Positions 26,956 through 34,618 of a DNA stretch of 64,000 nt are shown piece after piece. Each line of letters opens with the position of its first letter. Within the stretch, counting starts at the first letter, position 1. Both the position numbers and the translations under genes were made by a program. The notes beneath the pieces were generated by a model that saw nothing but the letters and a program-made list of their open reading frames with translations, had not been told where the DNA came from and ran no database searches. Source of the DNA: UBA974 sp002292405 (GTDB lineage: Bacteria; Bacteroidota; Bacteroidia; Flavobacteriales_D; Sanyastnellaceae). The stretch lies in the NCBI GenBank assembly GCA_943842425.1, contig CALTBR010000003.1, forward strand, positions 310,001 through 374,000, in the 5' to 3' direction.

Positions 26956-27324
26956 TTATGCCCCCAATTCTCTCTCCTGCTCCTCCATGTAAACCATATC
27001 AACAGCTTCATCCACAGTAGGAACTATATTGAGTACCCTGTCAAGTTGAGCAATAGATATGAGTTTCGTTACACTTGGCTGAAGTCCACAAATAACAAAA
27101 GATCCGTTTAAATCAGCGCACAGACGCTTCCCAACATGTATTGCACTCAAACAACTTGAGTCACAATATCTTGAATCAGATAAATCCAGAATAATATTCT
27201 TTGTTCCAGACTTGCTTAGTAAAATCAATTGAGCTTTCAAATCAGGTGCCTGCAAAGCATCTAACTTCTCAACTTGAGATTTAAGGACAGCGACTTTATC
27301 GCGTTGTGTTATTGAAAAATTCAT
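26956..27324 (-). CDS. STAS-domain anti-sigma factor antagonist
   Basis: A 122-residue single STAS domain; the ATG at 27324 is chosen because the homologous region begins NFSITQRDKVAVL. The phosphorylatable serine lies in RYCDSSCLSAI, matching the DSSGL motif of SpoIIAA-type antagonists, although the usual glycine is cysteine. Such proteins release sigma factors or other partners by binding an anti-sigma kinase when dephosphorylated. No kinase or phosphatase partner is encoded nearby. It sits downstream of pyrB by 68 bases. Confidence 0.85.
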   Translation of the reverse strand: MNFSITQRDKVAVLKSQVEKLDALQAPDLKAQLILLSKSGTKNIILDLSDSRYCDSSCLSAIHVGKRLCADLNGSFVICGLQPSVTKLISIAQLDRVLNIVPTVDEAVDMVYMEEQERELGA

Positions 27325-27392
27325 AGCAGAGAAATCTGTTCGCGTCAAATATAGCAACTTGTAAATACTCAGCACACGAAAACAAGAGAAAC

Positions 27393-28328
27393 TTACTGAC
27401 GAGCTAATAAATACATTACAGCCATCCTAGCAGCAACACCATTTTCAACTTGGTCTAAGATAACGGAATGTTCTCCATCAGCTATCTCACTAGAAATTTC
27501 AACACCTCTTTTAATGGGGCCTGGATGAAGAATCGTAAGTTGCTTGTCTAATTTATCAAGTCTTTGTTGAGTTAAACCAAACCCATTTATGTACTCCCGT
27601 ATAGAAGGGAAAAATGCAATAGAATTCGGACCACCTTGTCTCTCAAGCTGAATACGCAACATATTTACAGCATCGGACCAAATCAGTGTTTCATCGAGGT
27701 CGTGGCTTACCTCAACACCTAAATCTTTCATATGTTTAGGTATTAATGTCGCTGGGCCACATACTCGAACAGTCGCCCCCAGTAATTGTAGGGCTAAGAT
27801 ATTAGATATAGCCACTCTAGAGTGGCGTATATCACCTACTATAGCAATTCTTTTTCCTTCTAAACTGTTGCCTAATTTCTCTCTTAAGCTGAAAGTATCA
27901 AGAATAGCCTGTGTTGGATGCTCATGAGTCCCATCACCTGCATTTATAATCGTTGTTTTAACTTTATTAGATAGGAAATGTGGTGCTCCCGGGTGAGGGT
28001 GTCGCATCACAACCATATCTACTTTCATTGCAAGAATATTGTTGACAGTATCAACAAGTGTTTCGCCTTTTTTAACAGATGACGAAGAAGCTGAAAAGTT
28101 TACAATGTCTGATGATAAGCGCTTTTGGGCCAATTCAAAAGACAACCTAGTGCGAGTAGAATTTTCAAAGAACAGGTTTGCTACTGTCAAATCCCTTAGA
28201 GACGGAACTTTTTTAATGGGCCTGTTTAAAACCTCCTTAAACTCAGATGTTGTGTTGAAAATGAGCTCAAGATCATCACGGGTCATGCCGCGAATTCCTA
28301 AAAGGTGTTTAATCGACAATTCGCTCAT
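27393..28328 (-). CDS. pyrB: Aspartate carbamoyltransferase catalytic subunit
   Basis: A 311-residue enzyme forming N-carbamoyl-aspartate, the second step of pyrimidine synthesis. Carbamoyl-phosphate loop FENSTRTRLSFELAQ, the SSVKKGETLVDT loop, HPTQAILDTF and HPGPIKRGVEI are all present. No pyrI regulatory subunit is adjacent. The ATG overlaps the pyrR stop by 4 bases, so both pyr genes are translated from one message. Confidence 0.96.
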   Translation of the reverse strand: MSELSIKHLLGIRGMTRDDLELIFNTTSEFKEVLNRPIKKVPSLRDLTVANLFFENSTRTRLSFELAQKRLSSDIVNFSASSSSVKKGETLVDTVNNILAMKVDMVVMRHPHPGAPHFLSNKVKTTIINAGDGTHEHPTQAILDTFSLREKLGNSLEGKRIAIVGDIRHSRVAISNILALQLLGATVRVCGPATLIPKHMKDLGVEVSHDLDETLIWSDAVNMLRIQLERQGGPNSIAFFPSIREYINGFGLTQQRLDKLDKQLTILHPGPIKRGVEISSEIADGEHSVILDQVENGVAARMAVMYLLARQ

Positions 28329-28870
28329 TCTGGTTTAGAATTAAAAAGTAAAACTCGATCACTCCCACCATCTTCTTTCCATTCTACGATCACATGCTGT
28401 TCACCTATACTATCAACTTGCTTTCCTATATAATTAGGTTCTAAAGGTAGTTCTCTACTGAATCTTCGGTCTATTAATACAACTAGTTCTACTTTCTTTG
28501 GTCTTCCGTATGCTAAAAGCGCATCCAAACCAGCCCGAATAGTTCTCCCTGTAAAGAAAACATCATCCACTAAAATCACATTTCTATTGTCGACTAAAAA
28601 GTCCATATTATTCACTTGCGGTATGATGGGCTTATCTCTCATCATCAAATCATCTCTGTGAAAAGTAGCATCTAATTCACCACATCTTATCTGCTTACCC
28701 ACAAGAAGTTCAGAAAGTTTTAACTGTAGTCTACGAGCTACTCTAATCCCTCTAGGTTGCAGCCCAATGAGGTCAGTATTAGAAAAGTCGTGGTGCTCAA
28801 GCAATTGATGCGCGAGTCTATCTAGGATGAGCTCAAACTGCTCTTCGTTAATTAGGACTTTAGAATCCAT
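28325..28870 (-). CDS. pyrR: Bifunctional pyr operon regulator / uracil phosphoribosyltransferase PyrR
   Basis: A 181-residue phosphoribosyltransferase-fold protein. The PRPP-binding loop is VILVDDVFFTGRTIRAGLDAL, with LIGLQPRGIRVARRL near the N-terminus. In Gram-positives PyrR attenuates pyr transcription by binding RNA and has weak uracil phosphoribosyltransferase activity; in Bacteroidota the regulatory role is inferred only. It leads the pyrR-pyrB operon. A perfect -7 box ends 5 bases before the ATG, leaving no room for a PyrR-binding leader RNA, which argues against classical attenuation at this promoter. Confidence 0.92.
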   Translation of the reverse strand: MDSKVLINEEQFELILDRLAHQLLEHHDFSNTDLIGLQPRGIRVARRLQLKLSELLVGKQIRCGELDATFHRDDLMMRDKPIIPQVNNMDFLVDNRNVILVDDVFFTGRTIRAGLDALLAYGRPKKVELVVLIDRRFSRELPLEPNYIGKQVDSIGEQHVIVEWKEDGGSDRVLLFNSKPE

Positions 28871-28875
28871 TGGTA

Positions 28876-28883
28876 CAAAGATA
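28876..28883 (-). promoter_or_regulatory. -7 box for pyrR (TATCTTTG), apparently leaderless
   Basis: Perfect TAnnTTTG on the minus strand with five bases between it and the pyrR ATG, predicting transcription start at or next to the start codon. It lies just beyond the rpsA terminator hairpin. Confidence 0.5.
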
Positions 28884-28891
28884 CGAACAAG

Positions 28892-28918
28892 AAAAAGGGA
28901 GGCCGAAGCCTCCCTTTT
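28892..28918 (-). terminator. rpsA terminator, symmetric
   Basis: GGGAGGC and GCCTCCC form a perfect 7-bp stem with a 4-base loop, flanked by A5 on one side and T4 on the other, so it can terminate in both directions. It separates rpsA from pyrR. Confidence 0.85.
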
Positions 28919-28945
28919 ATTTTATTTAAATTTTTAAGGATCTTT

Positions 28946-31309
28946 TTAATCCTTTGAGTCTGTTGCTTTCTTCGCAGCGGGCTTCTTAGCAGCAGGCTTC
29001 TTAGCAGCAGGCTTCTTAGCAGCAGGCTTCTTAGCAGCAGGCTTCTTAGCAGCAGATTTCTTAGCAGCAGGTTTCTTAGCAGCAGGTTTCTTAGCAGCAG
29101 GTTTCTTAGCAGCAGGTTTCTTAGCAGCAGGTTTCTTAGCAGCAGGCTTCTTAGCAGCCGGCTTATTAGCCGCAGGCTTATTAGCCGCAGGCTTTTCTTC
29201 TTCTGTAGCTACCTCATCTTCTTCTGGAGCTTCCTCGATCTTGTCAACTTTCTTAGCAGGAGATACTTCTTGAACAGGATCTAACTTCGAAGAATCCATA
29301 GAAGCTTTTAATTGAGAAAGGATATCTAAATCTCCAAGAGTACTCTTTTCAGTATTCTTGTTAACAGAATCCATCATCGTGTTTGAAGGAGAACTTCCGC
29401 CACCGCCGCTCGAGCGAGGCTTACGTGCTTTTTTAGCTGGTCCATCTTCGTGTGTACGTAAGTGACTTACAGTAATACGCTTGGCATTTCTGTTAAACTC
29501 AAGAACTACGAAATCAGCAGCTTCATCAACTTTTAGAGCTTCTCCATCAGCCTTGTTAAGGTGCTTCAAGTGACATGTTCCCTCAAGTCCGTATGGTAGA
29601 GAAACGATTGCATTATTTCCTTCAATCTTAACAACTGTAGCTTGGTGGCTCGAACTAACTGCAAAAACAGTTTCGAATACCTCCCAAGGGTTTTCCTCAA
29701 TCTGCTTGTGACCGAGGCTCATGCGTCGGTTCTCCATATCGAGCTCCATTACTACAACTTCGATTTCGTCTCCTACGTTACAGAATTCAGATGGATGCTT
29801 AATCTTTTTAGACCAACTTAGATCAGAAATGTGAACCAATCCATCAATGCCTTCCTCTAATTCAACGAATAAGCCGAAGTTAGTGAAATTACGAACCTTA
29901 CCTTTCTGTTTTGAGTTAAGAGGGTAACGCTTGTCAATTTCAGCCCAAGGGTCGATTGACATCTGTTTGAGTCCAAGAGACATTTTGCGCTCTTCACGAT
30001 CTATGCTCAAAAGGACACACTCTACTTCTTCTCCAACTTTCAAGAAATCTTGAGCAGAACGTAGATGCTGAGACCAAGACATTTCGCTCACGTGAAGCAA
30101 TCCTTCAATACCAGGAGCAATCTCAATGAATGCACCGTAGTCAGCCATTACAACAACTTTACCTTGTATTTTAGATCCTTCAGTTAATTCTTCAGTTAAT
30201 GAATCCCATGGATGAGGAGTAAGCTGCTTCATTCCAAGAGCGATACGACGCTTATCGTCATCAAAGTCAAGAATTACAACGTTAATCTTAGCATCCAATT
30301 CGACTAACTCTTCTGGATGACCTACGCGGCCCCAGCTCATATCAGTAATATGCACAAGTCCGTCTACACCACCAAGGTCAACGAATACACCATATGATGT
30401 AATGTTCTTAACAGTACCTTCAAGTACTTGTCCTTTCTCAAGACCTTTTATGATAATTCGTTTCTGTTCCTCAAGTTCAGCCTCAATAAGTGCTTTATGA
30501 GACACAACAACATTCTTAAACTCTTGGTTGATTTTCACCACCTTGAATTCCATCTGCTTACCTACGTACTCATCAAAGTCACGGATAGGCTTCACATCAA
30601 CCTGAGAACCAGGTAAGAATGCTTCAAGTCCAAACACATCTACAATCAATCCTCCTTTAGTTCTGCACTTAACAGTACCTTGAATGATGAGATCTTCTTC
30701 TTTTGCTTCGTTAATTTTACCCCAAGCCTCGTAAACACGAGCTGTACGGTGACTCACAACAAGCTGACCATTTAGATCTTCTGTCTTCTCAATAAAAACA
30801 GCAACTTGATCTCCTGGTTTTAAGTCTGGGTTGTAACGGAACTCTGAAGCAGTAATTACACCTTCAGACTTGTAGCCAATATTGACAACGATTTCCTTTT
30901 TACCTACTTGAGTAACAGTACCTGTTACAACTTGTTTATCTTCAATTAAAATTAGGTTGGCCTCATAAAGGTCCTCTAACTTAACACGCTCGTCAGCAGT
31001 AAAATCATCTTTATCTGCTTCAAATCCGTCCCAATCGAAGTCTCCTTCAGGAATAGCAATTTCTCGGGGCTCAGTGGGTCTAGGCTCTGGTGTAGCAGCT
31101 TCATCAACTGCTTCAGCTGTCCTTTCCTCTACTTCTTCAACTGGCTCTGGTGTAGCAGCTTCTTCTACTGCTTCAGCTGTCGTTTCCTCTACTTCTTCAA
31201 CTGGCTCTAGTGTAGCAGCTTCTTTAGCTGCTGGGGTCTCCACTATCGGAGTGTCTTTTTCGACGGTATTTGTTTTTGCGTCTTCCGGATCTTGGGTTGC
31301 TTCGTTCAT
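28946..31309 (-). CDS. rpsA: 30S ribosomal protein S1 with acidic head and PAAKK-repeat tail
   Basis: A 787-residue S1 protein, which binds mRNA and recruits it to the 30S subunit. The start is ATG 31309 (MNEATQDPED); the longer frame is not supported. An acidic N-terminal extension of about 95 residues contains a 20-residue duplication (EPVEEVEE). Several S1 OB-fold domains follow, for example GTVKNITSYGVFVDLGGVDG, GKVVVMADYGAFIEIAPGIE and GKVRNFTNFGLFVELEEGID. The C-terminus has fifteen 5-residue PAAKK/PAANK/SAAKK units, resembling histone-H1-like or bacterial DNA-binding tails. A strong promoter lies upstream and a terminator downstream, so it is monocistronic. Confidence 0.95.
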   Translation of the reverse strand: MNEATQDPEDAKTNTVEKDTPIVETPAAKEAATLEPVEEVEETTAEAVEEAATPEPVEEVEERTAEAVDEAATPEPRPTEPREIAIPEGDFDWDGFEADKDDFTADERVKLEDLYEANLILIEDKQVVTGTVTQVGKKEIVVNIGYKSEGVITASEFRYNPDLKPGDQVAVFIEKTEDLNGQLVVSHRTARVYEAWGKINEAKEEDLIIQGTVKCRTKGGLIVDVFGLEAFLPGSQVDVKPIRDFDEYVGKQMEFKVVKINQEFKNVVVSHKALIEAELEEQKRIIIKGLEKGQVLEGTVKNITSYGVFVDLGGVDGLVHITDMSWGRVGHPEELVELDAKINVVILDFDDDKRRIALGMKQLTPHPWDSLTEELTEGSKIQGKVVVMADYGAFIEIAPGIEGLLHVSEMSWSQHLRSAQDFLKVGEEVECVLLSIDREERKMSLGLKQMSIDPWAEIDKRYPLNSKQKGKVRNFTNFGLFVELEEGIDGLVHISDLSWSKKIKHPSEFCNVGDEIEVVVMELDMENRRMSLGHKQIEENPWEVFETVFAVSSSHQATVVKIEGNNAIVSLPYGLEGTCHLKHLNKADGEALKVDEAADFVVLEFNRNAKRITVSHLRTHEDGPAKKARKPRSSGGGGSSPSNTMMDSVNKNTEKSTLGDLDILSQLKASMDSSKLDPVQEVSPAKKVDKIEEAPEEDEVATEEEKPAANKPAANKPAAKKPAAKKPAAKKPAAKKPAAKKPAAKKPAAKKSAAKKPAAKKPAAKKPAAKKPAAKKPAAKKATDSKD
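28966..29190. repeat. 15-bp tandem array (15 copies) in rpsA
   Basis: Fifteen contiguous 15-bp units, consensus GCTTCTTAGCAGCAG on the plus strand, encode the PAAKK tail of S1. Twelve units between 28981 and 29160 differ by at most one base, apart from one end base, which implies recent expansion or homogenisation. There are no spacers, so it is not CRISPR. Copy number is a likely site of strain variation. Confidence 0.95.
31083..31222. repeat. 60-bp tandem duplication in the rpsA 5' end
   Basis: Two 60-bp units (31083-31142 and 31143-31202) plus a partial third encode the acidic module AATPEPVEEVEE-TAEAV. They differ at only a few positions, consistent with a fairly recent duplication. Confidence 0.9.
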
Positions 31310-31402
31310 TGCGTCCCTTATTTGTATAAATTGCCTAAGTGAGGATGGCAATTCAGAAATAAATCAACGGATAAACCCTCACATTTACCCGATTTCAGGG
31401 CG

Positions 31403-31433
31403 CAAATATAGTGAGTTCATAATCGAGTAGCAA
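31403..31433 (-). promoter_or_regulatory. rpsA promoter (TTG, 20 bp, TATATTTG)
   Basis: On the minus strand a -33 TTG (31431-31433) is followed after 20 bases by a perfect -7 TATATTTG (31403-31410), the best full Bacteroidota promoter in the window. It predicts an mRNA leader of about 90 bases, long enough for S1 autoregulation, which is not demonstrated. Confidence 0.65.
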
Positions 31434-31449
31434 TAAAACAATTAACTTA

Positions 31450-33123
31450 TTACTCTACAACTATTTTAATGACATTATAATTTGGTTCGTAGCCATCATT
31501 TTCTTGCAGAAAGTAGAACCCACGAGGAACCGTTATTACATGCGTTCCTGCATATAGAAATCTCTGTACCACTCTCCCTTTCAAATCGTGGAGCTCTGAT
31601 GGGTGAGAAACCACAATGGAGGAATTTGCTTGAACTGGGTTTGGGTAAGAGACGAATTCACTAAAAGGGAATATTAGATTCTCTGATATGGACGAAGAAG
31701 TACATACATTACAATATTCCGGTGTTGTTTCCTCGGCTGTGAATACTCTCCAATCCCCTGTTAGATCTATATCTCTTCCCCAGCTATTGTCTAGGCTTAG
31801 CGAAGGGAAATGAACTGAATCTGCAATTGAAAAACCATCCACAGATCTAAGAACTAACACCTCGCCAGAGCTGTTGAATTTAAAATTTGTGTGATTCCAA
31901 CCTTCTGAACCATCTTCATCTGCAAATATTAAAACGTACCCGCCGGGCTCAATCACAGTAGAATCAGGAATTCCTAATGGAAACTGATATTTCATCGGGT
32001 TGTTTAATCTGTCAGTAACATAATATCCAGCCAAATCGACGGCGTATTCAGATGTGTTGACGATCTCAAACCAATCCTCATGTATTCCCGATTCATCAGT
32101 CGTATCTAAAAGATTAGCTGACATCAATTCATTAATAATTAAAGGAGCGGGAGGTATAATTAACAATGTATTTGACACCCGAGGAGTGGGTGTGCTGAAC
32201 CATGAACTTGACGGAGAGCCGTCAGATACTCTCCCCCAACTGTTGTTTGCAAGCGCTACTTCATAATTATACACATCAGCAACATCCTCGTCAGGACCCG
32301 TTAATATAAGGGTTCCTGATGAAATGTCAGGATCAATATCTAGATGATGCCCTCCCTGATCCATATCACCATCTAACCAAAAAAGCAAAAACCCACCCTC
32401 TTCTACCGTCGTTTCCCATGGGAGGTTATCTACCACTGTGTATGAGTCGCCCTCTAACGTTGAGAACGTAAACCCACCTAAGTTTACCTGGAAAGAATTC
32501 GGATTGTAGATCTCAACCCAAGAATCTGCCTCAAAATTCTCATCCAGAAGATTATTGGTGTTCGAAATCAGGACCTCATTAATATATAACAGTGGTGTTG
32601 TAAGCTGTGTAACTGCGTTAGAATAATCTGGCGTGGGTACGTTAAAGTAAATCCATTCCTCACAACCATCACACTCGCGGCCATAGCTAATATCCGTCTG
32701 CTGTTGGGGAAACGTCAATGAATCTACAATCGTTACCCCATCAGGTTGGGTCAAATAAACCCCTTCCCCATCAGGCGAAAGCTTAAAAGTTGCGTGATTA
32801 GACCCCTGCTCAGCATCATTGTCAAGCCAAACGATCATATGCCCCCCGGGCAAAATCGTAGTATTACCAGCATCATCAAAAGGGAACTGCCATTTCGTGA
32901 GGCTATCTGCTCTGTCGCTTAAATAATAACCCGCCAAATTTAAAATAGGACCTTCATGATATATTTCTAGCCAATCATCATATTCGAAAAAATCATCATA
33001 ATACGCCAGTTGATTGGATGCGAGAACTTCATTGATTTTAGTTTGAGCATAAATTGAAGACTCAGATGACATTACGCTTAATATCAACAAAATAAAGTTA
33101 AGCAAAAAAGATTTAATTCGCAT
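31450..33123 (-). CDS. T9SS surface protein with three lamin-tail domains
   Basis: A 557-residue secreted protein; ATG 33123 is preferred over GTG 33132. The signal peptide ends near ESSIYAQ. Three lamin-tail (LTD) domains begin with INEVLASNQ, INEVLISNTN and INELMSANL, each followed by a DDWLEIYH/DSWVEIYN/EDWFEIVN strand, an LxGYYLSD-type strand and a CSxGRE/SWGR-like turn. The C-terminal FVSYPNPVQANSSIVVSHPS, GRVVQRF and RGFYFL form a divergent T9SS sorting domain. LTDs in secreted bacterial proteins are often near nucleases or phosphatases; here no enzyme domain is fused. It follows the PD40/SPOR gene by about 11 bases. Confidence 0.85.
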   Translation of the reverse strand: MRIKSFLLNFILLILSVMSSESSIYAQTKINEVLASNQLAYYDDFFEYDDWLEIYHEGPILNLAGYYLSDRADSLTKWQFPFDDAGNTTILPGGHMIVWLDNDAEQGSNHATFKLSPDGEGVYLTQPDGVTIVDSLTFPQQQTDISYGRECDGCEEWIYFNVPTPDYSNAVTQLTTPLLYINEVLISNTNNLLDENFEADSWVEIYNPNSFQVNLGGFTFSTLEGDSYTVVDNLPWETTVEEGGFLLFWLDGDMDQGGHHLDIDPDISSGTLILTGPDEDVADVYNYEVALANNSWGRVSDGSPSSSWFSTPTPRVSNTLLIIPPAPLIINELMSANLLDTTDESGIHEDWFEIVNTSEYAVDLAGYYVTDRLNNPMKYQFPLGIPDSTVIEPGGYVLIFADEDGSEGWNHTNFKFNSSGEVLVLRSVDGFSIADSVHFPSLSLDNSWGRDIDLTGDWRVFTAEETTPEYCNVCTSSSISENLIFPFSEFVSYPNPVQANSSIVVSHPSELHDLKGRVVQRFLYAGTHVITVPRGFYFLQENDGYEPNYNVIKIVVE

Positions 33124-33134
33124 AATATGCACCC

Positions 33135-34541
33135 TTATGGTTTGGCAACAACATTGAACACATCTGTAAAACCAGCTTCGATAAGCTTTTTCTTATACCT
33201 TGCCCTCTCAGCCTCATTCTCGTAAGGGCCAGCAAACACTTTATATAATCCATTAGGCAAAATTAATGTGAAAAGATTAAAATCAAATGGAAGCAGATTT
33301 ACATCCGGTTCATTACTGAAAACACCTATTTGTATTGACAAACTGCTTGACAACTCTACAACAGGTTGTTGCTGTGTTTCTTGTGGGTCAGGCTCATTAG
33401 GGATGATTAATTCTATAGGCTCCGCTACTTCTGCCACATCATCTAAAACATCCTCGACAACGACCTCGATCTCAGCTTCAACTTTAACCGGCGGCTCTAT
33501 TTGAACATCAATATCGAGCTCTATCACGGAAAGAATTGGTTGAGAAAAGTACCCGCTCTTATCACTAACCAACCAACCTTTTCCTAAATCATCAATTGGA
33601 TAATAAGCGAATTCGTTCAATGGAGAGTTTATCCCCGAATGAAAAGCCGAGCAATCAAGGTAAGAGCCCGAAGATGAACTCAATACTGAAGAAAAGATAT
33701 CGTAACCGCCTAAAGAGGACTGCCTATTCGAGGCAAATATCAAGGTGGAGCTGCCGGCGTGAAAAAACGGGTTCATTTCATCAGAAAGGGAATTCACCGA
33801 GTCTGGAAGGCGGACTGGCAAATCAAGGGATCCGTCTTTTAAAATCTTAGCAGAGTAGATATCTAAGCCTGTTTCGCCTTTCTTTCCGTAAGAACTGAAA
33901 TACATCAGGTCGGTTTCTGCATCGAAGGCTACCGGGCTTACCCACCCATTCTTTTTATCATACTTCGTCCTGAGCTCTGTGGGAAGAAGTATCATCCTGT
34001 AGGGAGAGTCATTTGAAGTGATCGATCTGAAGAAATCTTCTAATGACACCGTCACTGAGGAATGGCGAGTGAATGAATTTGATGGAGGTTGATTTCCCAA
34101 TGCGGCTTCGCATTGGGCTAACCTTAATTTCAGTTCGGAAAGCCAAACAGACTTCCTCAACGCACTTTGCTCCGCCCTTTTAAAAACCTTTATCGCAAGG
34201 AGATAATCTGACGAATGGTGATAGGCAAGCGCTAAGAAAAACAAACGTTCTCCTCCGAATGAACCTAAACCCTCTAACGCTTTCAATCGATCTATGCCTT
34301 CCATTCTGAGGGATGAATCGGCCGTGCAGGTTACAGCGTAATAATATTGGTAATCAATATTATCTGGCTCTACACTAAGCAAAGCTTCATACTGCATATT
34401 TGCCTCCATCATGTTGCCTTCAAGGTAGTAAGCGGCGGCGGCGGAGGAGGAAGTGGGATTTGAGGTTTGGGCTACAGGTGAAAAGGAAATGAAGCTCTGT
34501 GCAATAAATAAAATTGTAGGGTATTTAATAAAGAGGTTCAT
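33135..34541 (-). CDS. Exported PD40 beta-propeller protein with C-terminal SPOR-like domain
   Basis: A 468-residue envelope protein with a signal peptide ending near SFSPVAQ. An N-terminal TPR-like helical region (about 30-140) is followed by WD40-like PD40 strands such as LMYFSSYGKKGETGLDIYSA and LIFASNRQSSLGGYDIFSS, then an acidic Glu/Val-rich linker, and a C-terminal SPOR-like domain (IQIGVFSNEP to YKVFAGPYENEAERARYKKK). SPOR domains bind denuded peptidoglycan glycan strands. The composition parallels OmpA/PD40 proteins linked to gliding and T9SS, but here SPOR replaces OmpA. It is paired with the lamin-tail gene downstream. Confidence 0.82.
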   Translation of the reverse strand: MNLFIKYPTILFIAQSFISFSPVAQTSNPTSSSAAAAYYLEGNMMEANMQYEALLSVEPDNIDYQYYYAVTCTADSSLRMEGIDRLKALEGLGSFGGERLFFLALAYHHSSDYLLAIKVFKRAEQSALRKSVWLSELKLRLAQCEAALGNQPPSNSFTRHSSVTVSLEDFFRSITSNDSPYRMILLPTELRTKYDKKNGWVSPVAFDAETDLMYFSSYGKKGETGLDIYSAKILKDGSLDLPVRLPDSVNSLSDEMNPFFHAGSSTLIFASNRQSSLGGYDIFSSVLSSSSGSYLDCSAFHSGINSPLNEFAYYPIDDLGKGWLVSDKSGYFSQPILSVIELDIDVQIEPPVKVEAEIEVVVEDVLDDVAEVAEPIELIIPNEPDPQETQQQPVVELSSSLSIQIGVFSNEPDVNLLPFDFNLFTLILPNGLYKVFAGPYENEAERARYKKKLIEAGFTDVFNVVAKP

Positions 34542-34589
34542 ATTATTCCTAAATTTAGTAAAGCATGGCTCTGCTTAGATGCTAATAAG

Positions 34590-34597
34590 TAATTTTG
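34590..34597 (+). promoter_or_regulatory. -7 box for pruA (TAATTTTG)
   Basis: Perfect TAnnTTTG on the plus strand with the GCGCC extension, 21 bases before the ATG at 34619. No TTG at the -33 position. Confidence 0.5.
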
Positions 34598-34618
34598 CGC
34601 CAATTATTAATTAACAAT

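Noticed and set aside
28966..29190. Regular repeats suggesting CRISPR
   Set aside because: Units are contiguous with no spacers and encode the S1 tail in frame.
31074..31430. Plus-strand Ser/Ala/Val-rich reading frame of 118 codons
   Set aside because: It is the antisense shadow of the repetitive rpsA 5' end and its promoter.
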